The translations under genes were made by a program, and so were the position numbers. A stretch of DNA of 64,000 nucleotides, taken from contig NZ_BCWB01000039.1 of the NCBI RefSeq assembly GCF_001592045.1, positions 1 to 64,000 of the forward strand, in the 5' to 3' direction. The notes beneath the pieces are model-generated. The model did not search any database. It had not been told where the DNA came from and was given only the letters and a program-made list of their open reading frames with translations. This document shows, in pieces, positions 1 to 7,229 of the stretch (its first letter is position 1; each line of letters opens with the position of its first letter). Source of the DNA: Thermobifida fusca NBRC 14071 = JCM 3263. GTDB taxonomy: Bacteria; Actinomycetota; Actinomycetes; Streptosporangiales; Streptosporangiaceae.

Positions 1-144
1 CTCGAGGACTCCGACCCGGTAGCCCTTCTCGGTAAGGCGCAGCGCGCTGACTGAGCCGCCGAATCCTGAACCGACGACGATGACGTCGTAGTCGAACCGG
101 TCGTCGTCCCCGGTGGGAAGGGTGGAGTGCTGCTCGTGGGTCAT
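1..144 (-). CDS. FAD-dependent GMC-type oxidoreductase, N-terminal part only
   Basis: Only the first 48 residues lie in the window; the gene runs off the left edge. After a short polar N-terminus, a beta strand leads into a Rossmann dinucleotide motif GSGFGG (residues 25-30), and an acidic residue at the end of the second strand (Glu48) would bind the adenosine ribose of FAD. This start resembles the cholesterol-oxidase / GMC oxidoreductase group, but the substrate cannot be read from so short a piece. The ATG at 144 is preceded by AGGGGG. The gene diverges from the DUF6230 gene across a promoter region with several palindromes. Confidence 0.7.
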   Translation of the reverse strand, partial: MTHEQHSTLPTGDDDRFDYDVIVVGSGFGGSVSALRLTEKGYRVGVLE

Positions 145-192
145 CAAGTGCCCCCTGGCGGTCGGGTGGAGGGGTGGTTGTCACACGCTCAC

Positions 193-267
193 GTGTCTGT
201 AATGTGAACTAAGACACTTGGCAATGTGACATTGGCTATTGTAATGTTCGACCCTACTGACCAGTAG
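193..267. promoter_or_regulatory. Divergent promoter region with inverted repeats
   Basis: Four symmetric elements lie between the divergent oxidoreductase and DUF6230 genes. GTGTCT (193-198) pairs with AGACAC (212-217). AATGTGACATT (223-233) is a perfect palindrome. The word AATGT recurs at 201, 223 and 243, about two helical turns apart. CTACTG (254-259) and CAGTAG (262-267) form an inverted repeat with a 2-base centre, a shape common for TetR-family operators. No regulator gene adjoins, so the binding protein is unknown. Confidence 0.45.
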
Positions 268-366
268 ATGTGGTCTATGTAACACACCAAGCGGAGGCGG
301 GCACAAGCCCCCAACCTCCCACCCCACGCCACCCCCCACGTCGAGCACGGGACCAGGAGGAAGCCC

Positions 367-981
367 ATGGCCGACGAGACTCTCACCGAATCCCCCAACG
401 GCGGCACTGCGTGGCGCAAATTCGCCTACGTCGCCCTGCCCGGACTAGTCGCAGCGGGGGTCCTTGGCGCGGCCACCACCCAAGGACTGCTCGCCGCCTC
501 CTTCGCGGTGTCCGGAGACAACTTCAAGATCTCCGCATCCCACCTGGAAGGCACCGGGTTCGCCCAGTACGGGGACGTCGCAACCTCGGTCGACAAGACC
601 TCCCGCCCAGTAGGACTCTCCATCATCGAAGAAGCCGAACTCTCCGACATGTGCATGTCGGCACTGCTCGACCTGCCCATCGGAAAAGCGACACTCCTCA
701 TCCGCGCCGGGGAGAAAACCCCCGTCACCGCGACCAACATGGTCGTCGACGTCGAACAGCTCAACGGCAACGCCCACTTCTCCGCTATCGAGATCGGCCG
801 CGACGCCAGCACCCTGAACAAGGTGTCCGGTCCCCAAGGCGACTCCGGAGCCTTCGCCCTGCAATCCGACACCGTGACCATCAACGACCTCACCATGGTC
901 TCCTGGGCGGTCAGCTCCGGAACCCTGCGGCTGTCTGGACTCAAACTCAACGTGAAGCCCGGCACCCACGAATGCTTCTGA
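367..981 (+). CDS. DUF6230 family membrane-anchored protein
   Basis: This 204-residue protein has one strongly hydrophobic segment (about residues 19-43) followed by a beta-rich extracytoplasmic domain of about 155 residues. Overall it matches the DUF6230 family of actinobacteria, whose function is unknown although members are sometimes labelled cholesterol esterase. The AGGAGG just upstream at 355-360 fixes the ATG. Only 4 bases separate it from the DUF6114 gene, so the two are almost certainly cotranscribed, as in other actinomycetes. No catalytic motif is visible, so an enzymatic role is not supported. Confidence 0.75.
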   Translation: MADETLTESPNGGTAWRKFAYVALPGLVAAGVLGAATTQGLLAASFAVSGDNFKISASHLEGTGFAQYGDVATSVDKTSRPVGLSIIEEAELSDMCMSALLDLPIGKATLLIRAGEKTPVTATNMVVDVEQLNGNAHFSAIEIGRDASTLNKVSGPQGDSGAFALQSDTVTINDLTMVSWAVSSGTLRLSGLKLNVKPGTHECF

Positions 982-985
982 TCCG

Positions 986-2341
986 ATGACTCAGCATGCA
1001 CGGACCTCCCACCGCGCGGTGGGGCCGTTCGCAAGGTGGCGCCGCTCCCGACCGCTGTGGGGAGGACTCCTGACGATCCTCGCCGGGGCCGAGATCGTAG
1101 CGGCGCCCCTCGCCCCCCTGCCGTTCCTCGTCTACCAGGGAATCGCGGGAATCTCCGGCTACCTCATCGGAGCCGCGCTGGTCGCACTCGGTGTCCTGGC
1201 TTGGCTGCACCCCGCGCAACGCGCCTTCTACGGCATCGTGGCGGTCCTCCTCTCCCTGGCCTCCTTCCTCACCTCCAATTTCGGCGGCTTCGTCATCGGC
1301 ATGCTGCTCGGCATCATCGGCGGTGCACTCATCTTCGCGTGGGAGCCCCACCGTCCCCCCAAACGCCGCCAGCGCGACCGGACCGACACCGAGACAGCCC
1401 CCGCGGAGTCCTCTCCTACCGCAGAGACAGAACCAGCTGACGACGAAGACCACGACGAAGACCGCGAACCCGACACCACCACGCCCGACCGCGGCGGGCA
1501 GCGCGGCAGCACCACACACGCGCTCGTCGCCGCCCCGCTCGCCCTCACCCTCGTCCTCGCCTCCGCCCCCGCCGACTGGTGGTGGCCGTGGGACCAATGG
1601 TTCAACCGCGGAGGAAACGAACAAAGCGAGCCGCAAGACACCCCCGGAACGCCAACCCCCGCCCCCTCGGCGCAGCCAGCAGACCCGCCGGAACCGGGCA
1701 CAGAGCCCGCCGAGGAAGACCCGGAGAACCCCGAGCCCGGCGACGAAGCGGCCGACGGCGAGGACGACGAGGAGACGGACGACGAAGAGTCCGAACCCGA
1801 CACCGAATGCGAGATCCGGACTGGCCCCGTCGACGAGGAGGTCACCGAAGAAGAATTCCTTGACGCGGTCGAAGCCTGCCAGCACGCCGCAGAGACCGGA
1901 GACCTCCCCGAGGTCCAGACGCTGCAAGCCGACGACCGCTTCCCCGCCTCCCCAACCACCAGCGGCCTCACCGCGGACCGCATCATCATGAGCGGCTCCT
2001 ACTTTGCCGGAGTCGTGGAATACCCCACGTCCGCCGGCACGGACCGCTACCTCAAACTCGGGATGAGCCGCGCCGACTTCGACAACGCCGTGCTGTGGTG
2101 GATGGACGGGGAGGAGAAGGTCTCTATCGACCTGCCCGACATGACCATGCAGGGCGATGTCGTCATGTACGTCACCCGCATGAAAGTGCGGATCCTCGGC
2201 ATCCCCCTGGTCTTCACCCCTGACTTTCCGCCCCCGCTGCTCTTGCCCTTCATGATCGTCACCGACGTCGACGTGTCCCGCCCAGTCGCGCACAGCAACG
2301 TGCTCACCGTGGACAACATCGAAGTCCGCGCCGGGTCGTGA
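986..2341 (+). CDS. DUF6114 membrane protein with long acidic linker and C-terminal beta domain
   Basis: The first ~120 residues of this 451-residue protein form three to four closely packed transmembrane helices typical of DUF6114, ending in a basic stretch (about 120-130). Another hydrophobic, Trp-rich segment lies near 178-200. A Pro/Glu/Asp-rich low-complexity linker covers about 205-290, and the final ~140 residues form a predicted beta-rich domain. That end domain resembles the extracytoplasmic part of the upstream DUF6230 protein in strand pattern, which suggests that the two act together at the membrane surface. The role is unknown; a lipid- or envelope-related function is only an inference. 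Confidence 0.72.
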   Translation: MTQHARTSHRAVGPFARWRRSRPLWGGLLTILAGAEIVAAPLAPLPFLVYQGIAGISGYLIGAALVALGVLAWLHPAQRAFYGIVAVLLSLASFLTSNFGGFVIGMLLGIIGGALIFAWEPHRPPKRRQRDRTDTETAPAESSPTAETEPADDEDHDEDREPDTTTPDRGGQRGSTTHALVAAPLALTLVLASAPADWWWPWDQWFNRGGNEQSEPQDTPGTPTPAPSAQPADPPEPGTEPAEEDPENPEPGDEAADGEDDEETDDEESEPDTECEIRTGPVDEEVTEEEFLDAVEACQHAAETGDLPEVQTLQADDRFPASPTTSGLTADRIIMSGSYFAGVVEYPTSAGTDRYLKLGMSRADFDNAVLWWMDGEEKVSIDLPDMTMQGDVVMYVTRMKVRILGIPLVFTPDFPPPLLLPFMIVTDVDVSRPVAHSNVLTVDNIEVRAGS

Positions 2342-2437
2342 TGCCCAGCGCGGCATTCGGAGCCCGCCTCACCAGGCTGCGGCCGGCGGGCAGGCGGGCC
2401 TGCCCAGCGGGAACCGCCAGGCAGGCCGCCCGCGCCC

Positions 2438-4228
2438 TCAACGGGCCAGGTGCACCGACTCCGGGAGCAACTGGCTGGGCGCTCCCACGTAGGAGACGTA
2501 CAGGGCGTCCCGGGCGCGCGTGCACGCCGTGAAGAGCAGGTGGCGTTCCTCCTGGTAGACCTGCTCCATGGCCACCGGGTCCCCTTCGGCGGCGCTGATG
2601 GCGGCCTTGGGCGGCAGCAGCGGTTCGCTCAGCCCCACCAGGGCCACGTAACGGAACTCCTGCCCCTTCAGCCCGTGCAGCGTGCCCACCCGCACCGCAT
2701 CCACGTCGGCGGAAGAGTTCAGCGGGGCGGTCGCGATCCCGTTCGCATGGAGTTCTTTCGTGATGATGCGCACCACCCACTGGTTGCGTCCGGCGACCGC
2801 GATCGACTCGGGCTGGGCGCCCGCCGCCAACTGCGCCTGGAGCCACTCGCTCAGCGCGGTCCACTCCTCCGCGCGGCTCGCGCAGCCCTGCACCACCGGT
2901 TCGGGTCCGTGCAGCACGGAGGCGTACCCTTCGGCGGCCGGGCCTGTGCTGCGGCCCAAAATCGGCAGTGCCCAGTCGAGGATCTCCTGGCTGACCCGGT
3001 AGCTGGTCCGCAGCCGGTGGCCGCGGCCTCGGACATTGATGCCCAGCGACGCCAGCGAGACCCGGGTGTCGACGAGCCGCTGCGCCGGATCACCGAGGAG
3101 GAACAGGTCGTCGGGCCCCTCGGGGACCGCGGCGCGCAGCAGCCGCCAGTGCGCCGGGTGCAGGTCTTGGGATTCGGTGACGACGATGTGCCGGTAACGC
3201 GGCCCTTGGGTGCGCAGCGCCCGTGCTGCTTCGTGCGCCACCTGGGGATAGGACCATTCCCCTGCGGCGCGCATGGCCCCGGTGTACCGCTGGATCGCCT
3301 CCCAGACGTGGGGCCGGAACTCAGGTGCCAGGTGCAGCATCCGTCCGTTGCGCTCGCAGCGGATGTAGTCGGCCAGCGAGGTGAGGTCCTGGGCCAGGAT
3401 CACCTGCTGCCATTCGTCGACGAGGAAACGGCCGGAGAACGGCAGGCCGTCGATCCGCGCTGCGGTGCGCCACCGCTCCGCGAGCTCCTCATCGCTGAGG
3501 ATCTCCGGCGGGATGCCCGTGCTCTCGCTCAGCACCCCGCGGGCCAGGCTGTCCACGGTGACGACCTCGATCCGGCGGCGTACATCCGGAGCGGACACCA
3601 ACCGGTCCAACTGGGCGCTGAGCGTCTGCGCGAGGGTGCGGCTTCCCGTGGTGAGCAGCACGCTCGGCCGGGCTGCCGGGCCATACTCCACCGCGTCCCG
3701 CTCAGCCAGGTACGCGGCACGGTGCAGGGCGAGCACGGTCTTCCCCGTGCCGGGGCCGCCGGTGGCCTGGGCCGAACCGGCGAAATGTGCGGTGGCCAGG
3801 CGCTGGTGGTCCGGGTCGAGGCTCAGCCGCCACTCCGCGAAAGGCAGTGCGAGAGCGTCGGCCAGGTCTGCGGGGCCGCGCACCGGAGCCGCGGCCTCGG
3901 CGGGCTCGGGCGGCGCAGGCATTTCCACGAGGTCCAGTTCCAGACCGCCAGGAGCCCGGTAGGTGCGGGCATAGGAGATTGCTTCGTCGTGGCGGCGGAC
4001 CCCCACCAGGCAGTAGGAGCCTTCCTGGGAGGGGGCGACGATACCGGACCAGTCCGGGCTGATCTGCAGTACCCGCACTCGCGGGTCGGAGGCGTCCGTG
4101 ACAGCCTGCAGGCGCCCGCTGTCACCGGCCAGGTAGGACCGCACCGCGGTCAGGACCGTGTGCTGGACCCCGCTGTCCAAGCGGGAGAAGTCGTTGAGGA
4201 ACGTCGGGGCGATCGCGAGTTGCGGCAC
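2438..4228 (-). CDS. UvrD/Rep-like superfamily I helicase with N-terminal RelE-like domain
   Basis: The protein is 596 residues from the GTG at 4228, which has GGAGG nine bases upstream and aligns with the start of its paralogue at 9365. Residues 1-95 resemble the RelE/ParE toxin fold as found fused to helicases. The helicase core has a Walker A motif GGPGTGKT (157-164) and a late motif with HGLKGQEF typical of UvrD family C-terminal cores. Motif II is unusual: TESQDL (351-356) stands where the paralogue has DEGQDL, so the usual Mg-binding Asp is Thr. The catalytic Glu remains. It may be a weak ATPase or a regulatory partner of the second helicase. No DNA-repair operon is adjacent. Confidence 0.82.
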   Translation of the reverse strand: MPQLAIAPTFLNDFSRLDSGVQHTVLTAVRSYLAGDSGRLQAVTDASDPRVRVLQISPDWSGIVAPSQEGSYCLVGVRRHDEAISYARTYRAPGGLELDLVEMPAPPEPAEAAAPVRGPADLADALALPFAEWRLSLDPDHQRLATAHFAGSAQATGGPGTGKTVLALHRAAYLAERDAVEYGPAARPSVLLTTGSRTLAQTLSAQLDRLVSAPDVRRRIEVVTVDSLARGVLSESTGIPPEILSDEELAERWRTAARIDGLPFSGRFLVDEWQQVILAQDLTSLADYIRCERNGRMLHLAPEFRPHVWEAIQRYTGAMRAAGEWSYPQVAHEAARALRTQGPRYRHIVVTESQDLHPAHWRLLRAAVPEGPDDLFLLGDPAQRLVDTRVSLASLGINVRGRGHRLRTSYRVSQEILDWALPILGRSTGPAAEGYASVLHGPEPVVQGCASRAEEWTALSEWLQAQLAAGAQPESIAVAGRNQWVVRIITKELHANGIATAPLNSSADVDAVRVGTLHGLKGQEFRYVALVGLSEPLLPPKAAISAAEGDPVAMEQVYQEERHLLFTACTRARDALYVSYVGAPSQLLPESVHLAR

Positions 4229-4780
4229 GGGCTGTTTCCCTCCGGTCACCGTGTTTGACGTGGGACATCGCGTGAGGAGAAGACGGGCGGCCACCGCTTC
4301 TTCTGGGAATCTGCGCTTCGGGGAATTTCGGCAAACCACCGCGAAGCATGAGAAAACGGGAGCGGGAACACGGCCTCTTACCTTGGTAAAACACCAGGTC
4401 AGAGCGGTTAATTCCAGGATTTTCGAATGTATGTCCGAAGATTTTTCGCGGGCGGAGTGCGACCTGCGGGTTTGCGCGGCGCTCTAGTGACCTCAAACAC
4501 AGTTATGGACTGTCCATAACCGCGGAGTCCGAGGTGTGCTGCCCGCCGAACGCCGCGCAAACCCGCAGACTGCCCTGCACGTCCGCTTCCCGATACCGGC
4601 CGTCCCACACCACAAGGAGCGCTGCTCACACCCGGTGCCCACCCGGTGTGGGCGGCCGTCCGTCTCCCGCAGCAGACCGCCGCACCGCTGCAAGCCCCAC
4701 CCCGCGCCGCGGCCGAAACCGCCCCGTATTTTCGGTCGCGCCCAGACCCGGGCCTCACCCGCGCGATGTCGCGGACCGGA
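4229..4780. other. 552-base intergenic region
   Basis: This region carries the upstream sequence of the leftward helicase gene and lies beyond the 3' end of the next leftward gene. Its main content is the nested inverted repeat at 4464-4568. Short direct repeats of ACCCGGTG lie near 4629-4645. No coding frame here looks genuine. Confidence 0.5.
4464..4568. repeat. Nested inverted repeat: 18-bp arms around a 19-bp perfect palindrome
   Basis: CTGCGGGTTTGCGCGGCG (4464-4481) is the exact reverse complement of 4551-4568. Between the arms lies a second symmetric element: GTTATGGAC (4502-4510), a central T, and GTCCATAAC (4512-4520). The two centres (4516 and 4511) nearly coincide, so one strand can fold into a long stem topped by a second hairpin. 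No gene is present. It could be an operator with a flanking stem, a structured RNA, or a short mobile-element remnant. Confidence 0.7.
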
Positions 4781-5848
4781 TCAGTCGTCGTCCTCGATCA
4801 CATAGGGGTGCAGAGCAGGGTTCTCCACGTCCGGATACGGGACGAACCAGGAGTGGGCGTCCTGCGCGAGGAACCCCAAAGGGTCGGCAGCAGAGTCCTC
4901 CGGGTCCGCGGTGTCCAAGTCCTCCAGGTAGAGCCATTCATGGTCGTGGTGTCGGTAGGCGTGGCTTTCGAACACCGCGAACATCGCGGTGACCTCGTCC
5001 GGATCCACCGCGGCAAACGACACCAGCAGTTCTTTAGCGTTCTCCACGAGCAAATACAGCGCCAACGACTCAGCAGTGGACGCGGGGGGCACCCACGGCG
5101 AAGCGGTCAACCGGGAGTAGACCACGGACGCGGTGATGAGGAACTTCTTCGCGAAGCTGAGGTCGTAGTGGTGCCGATAGCGGACCGGGAGGTCGTGGAG
5201 AACGAACAGGCCTTCGGAGTCGTCAGCCGTCCAGTGCGCCTCGTCCTTGTCGAGGGACTCCGCCTCCTCGTCCAACGTCATGATGTCCAGGAGCAGCTCC
5301 TCAGTCAGCACGGACGCCCGATCGATGAGAGCGCCCGCGGCGAGGAACCGGCTGTCCGGATCCTCGGTGGGGGGACCGAAGGATTCGAGCTCGAACGCAC
5401 GCAACCGGGAACTGAGGGCCAGGAGGCGGCGGCGCTGCGCGGTGACATCCTCAATCGGCAGACCGACCCTGGTAGCCACCGGCTCCTCCTCGGGCCGCCC
5501 CTCCAAAGCTTCGGCGAGTTCGGCGTCGCTGACCGTGACTTCGCACTTGCCCACTTGCCAGTCGGCGAGCAGCTCGGTGCGTTCCAGGATCTCGTGGAGC
5601 AGAGCTTCCGCGCCGTTCTCCGCGAAACTCAACGCGGGAGCGTCCACCAGCAGTTCGACCACCGCCCCGGTGGAACTGACTTTCAACCGGTGGTCGTAGG
5701 GGGTGATCTCCACTCCTTCAGGACCCTCCACCGTCGCCACTCGGTCAAGCCACTCGGAGAGCAGCGCGGCGGCTCCCTGCTGCTGGAGGCCGTCGAGCCC
5801 GGTCGCACCGACAGGAAGTGTCAGCTCGGCGGTGATGCGGTATTCCAA
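4781..5848 (-). CDS. Hypothetical protein between the two helicase genes
   Basis: I do not recognise this acidic, soluble protein of 355 residues. It has no signal peptide or membrane segment, and the C-terminus ends in a short acidic tail. Charged, probably helical stretches dominate the middle, and the last third is rich in aromatic residues. I chose the TTG at 5848 because GGGAG lies six bases upstream and the protein sequence becomes regular from there. An in-frame start at 5962 would add 38 Arg-rich residues. It lies on the same strand as both RelE-helicases, so a shared process is possible, though the intergenic gaps are long. Confidence 0.6.
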   Translation of the reverse strand: MEYRITAELTLPVGATGLDGLQQQGAAALLSEWLDRVATVEGPEGVEITPYDHRLKVSSTGAVVELLVDAPALSFAENGAEALLHEILERTELLADWQVGKCEVTVSDAELAEALEGRPEEEPVATRVGLPIEDVTAQRRRLLALSSRLRAFELESFGPPTEDPDSRFLAAGALIDRASVLTEELLLDIMTLDEEAESLDKDEAHWTADDSEGLFVLHDLPVRYRHHYDLSFAKKFLITASVVYSRLTASPWVPPASTAESLALYLLVENAKELLVSFAAVDPDEVTAMFAVFESHAYRHHDHEWLYLEDLDTADPEDSAADPLGFLAQDAHSWFVPYPDVENPALHPYVIEDDD

Positions 5849-6301
5849 AGAAGGCTCCCAACGCGGCTCGATAGACGGAATTAGAGCATGGCCCAAGACC
5901 CGCCGCGTACGGTCCCGTACTCTGCTCGGGTCCTCACCAGCCCGCTGACCGGAACGGAGCATATTGACTCTTTCCCCTATCCACAGGGGAGGGGATTTCT
6001 CACCCGCGCAAGTTCCGTGAGCGCAGTGCTCCGGAAAGACTTATACCGCTCAACACCCACCAGAAAGCCCGACCCGACACAGAACCGCACCGCGAACCCC
6101 GGGCCCGAGCGGGCCCGCCGTGCGGAGAACTGCACCCGAAACCGGTGATGGCCAGGCCTCCCCGCCAGTGCTCGTGGAACGCATCCGCGCCGACCCGGCT
6201 GCCGCTGGCTTGCTCGACATCCTCCCAGCGTGGGAACCGAGGGGCTTTCCTCCGGGTGCCCGCGGATACGGGAGCACCCGGAGGAGGTGCAGCATTTACG
6301 G
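5849..6301. other. 453-base intergenic region
   Basis: This stretch is the upstream region of the leftward gene starting at 5848 and the 3' flank of the next leftward gene. It contains the hairpin at 6249-6284 and a small stem, CCCCT...AGGGG, near 5974-5989. I see no convincing coding frame or RNA gene. Confidence 0.4.
6249..6284 (-). terminator. Hairpin downstream of the unknown gene at 6302
   Basis: CCTCCGGGTGC (6249-6259) and GCACCCGGAGG (6274-6284) form a perfect 11-bp stem with a 14-base loop, 17 bases beyond the leftward stop codon. No T-run follows, as is common for terminator-like hairpins in GC-rich actinobacteria. Confidence 0.5.
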
Positions 6302-7006
6302 TCAGCTCGACGCCACCTCGGGCAGGGCGTCCTGTGATTCCGCCACAACCCCGACACGGCGCAGCAGCGTCGCCGCATGCCGTCCCAGCGGGGTGAGCAC
6401 ACAGCACTCGCCCAGGTCCAGGTCGTAGCGGAAACGCACCAGGCTCAGCGACTCCAGCAACCGAGTCGCGGCTGCAGCGTCACCCTGCCGCTTCTCACCG
6501 CAGAGAATGCGGCGGGGGAGCATGCCTCCCTCGGCGGCGTCCAGCCGGTCCAGCCACTGCGCGGGAAGCGGACAGCCCGCCGGAGCGTGGGAAACAGAGT
6601 GCTCCCACAGCAGCGGAAGCAGCTCCACCCCCGCCCGCCACACCCGTGCGGCATCGTCGGGCAGGAGCGGATAGGCCGGTCCAGGCAGGACCCACGCATG
6701 CTCCCGCACCACCTCGCCAGGGATCCGTTCCCGCTGGTCCACCACCACTTCCAGCATCCGAGCGGTGACTAAGAGGTCCAGCAGCGCGGCTTCCTCGCCC
6801 AGCGAAGGTACGCTGCGCCGCCGGGATTCGTCCCGGACCCGCACCCACGAGCCCAGGCTCACGTACGTGTAGCGGCGGTGCCCTTGAGGTGCGGGAAGCG
6901 GAATGCGCGACAGGCGCCGCTGGTCGCCCAACCACCCCAAGAATTCTTGGATCCGCAGCACCAGAGGCGCCCCACGGACCGCCCACACCAGTTCCCGAAC
7001 GTCCAT
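6302..7006 (-). CDS. Hypothetical protein upstream of the first unknown gene
   Basis: I do not recognise this 234-residue soluble protein. The ATG at 7006 is chosen because GGGGAGG lies eight bases upstream; the reading frame continues further upstream, but that part is Arg-rich and lacks a ribosome site. The sequence is rich in Leu, Arg and Trp with no signal peptide. Residues ~195-225 contain a basic segment that could form a winged-helix-like fold, which is speculative. It sits between the two RelE-helicase genes on the same strand. Confidence 0.6.
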   Translation of the reverse strand: MDVRELVWAVRGAPLVLRIQEFLGWLGDQRRLSRIPLPAPQGHRRYTYVSLGSWVRVRDESRRRSVPSLGEEAALLDLLVTARMLEVVVDQRERIPGEVVREHAWVLPGPAYPLLPDDAARVWRAGVELLPLLWEHSVSHAPAGCPLPAQWLDRLDAAEGGMLPRRILCGEKRQGDAAAATRLLESLSLVRFRYDLDLGECCVLTPLGRHAATLLRRVGVVAESQDALPEVASS

Positions 7007-7229
7007 CTCAGCCTCCCCGGACAGTCGAGATGCGTGCCGCGTAGGCAAGGAGAACCACCCGGTGGGTGACGCGGCGAAAGTCACCCTAGGAAGCCCAGCC
7101 CTGCGGCAACAGCCCTCACCAGGAACCTGTGGATAACTCCGGGGTCGGCGGCGAGACCGCCCGTCTTGCAGCACGTCCCGGCTCTCCGCGGCGCCCGGGC
7201 CTGCCGTGGCAGCGGCACCCCGGCCCGGA

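Noticed and set aside
1-2341. Steroid degradation cluster
   Set aside because: The truncated oxidoreductase is compatible with cholesterol oxidase, but no other steroid gene is adjacent, and the DUF6230/DUF6114 proteins have no proven link.
947-2356. Long leftward open frame opposite the DUF6114 gene
   Set aside because: It is Gly/Arg/Val-rich without recognisable domains and mirrors the codon bias of the real gene on the other strand.
2450-4258. Long rightward frame opposite the first helicase
   Set aside because: Its sequence is Arg/Gly/His-rich with no family signature, while the opposite strand has clear helicase motifs.
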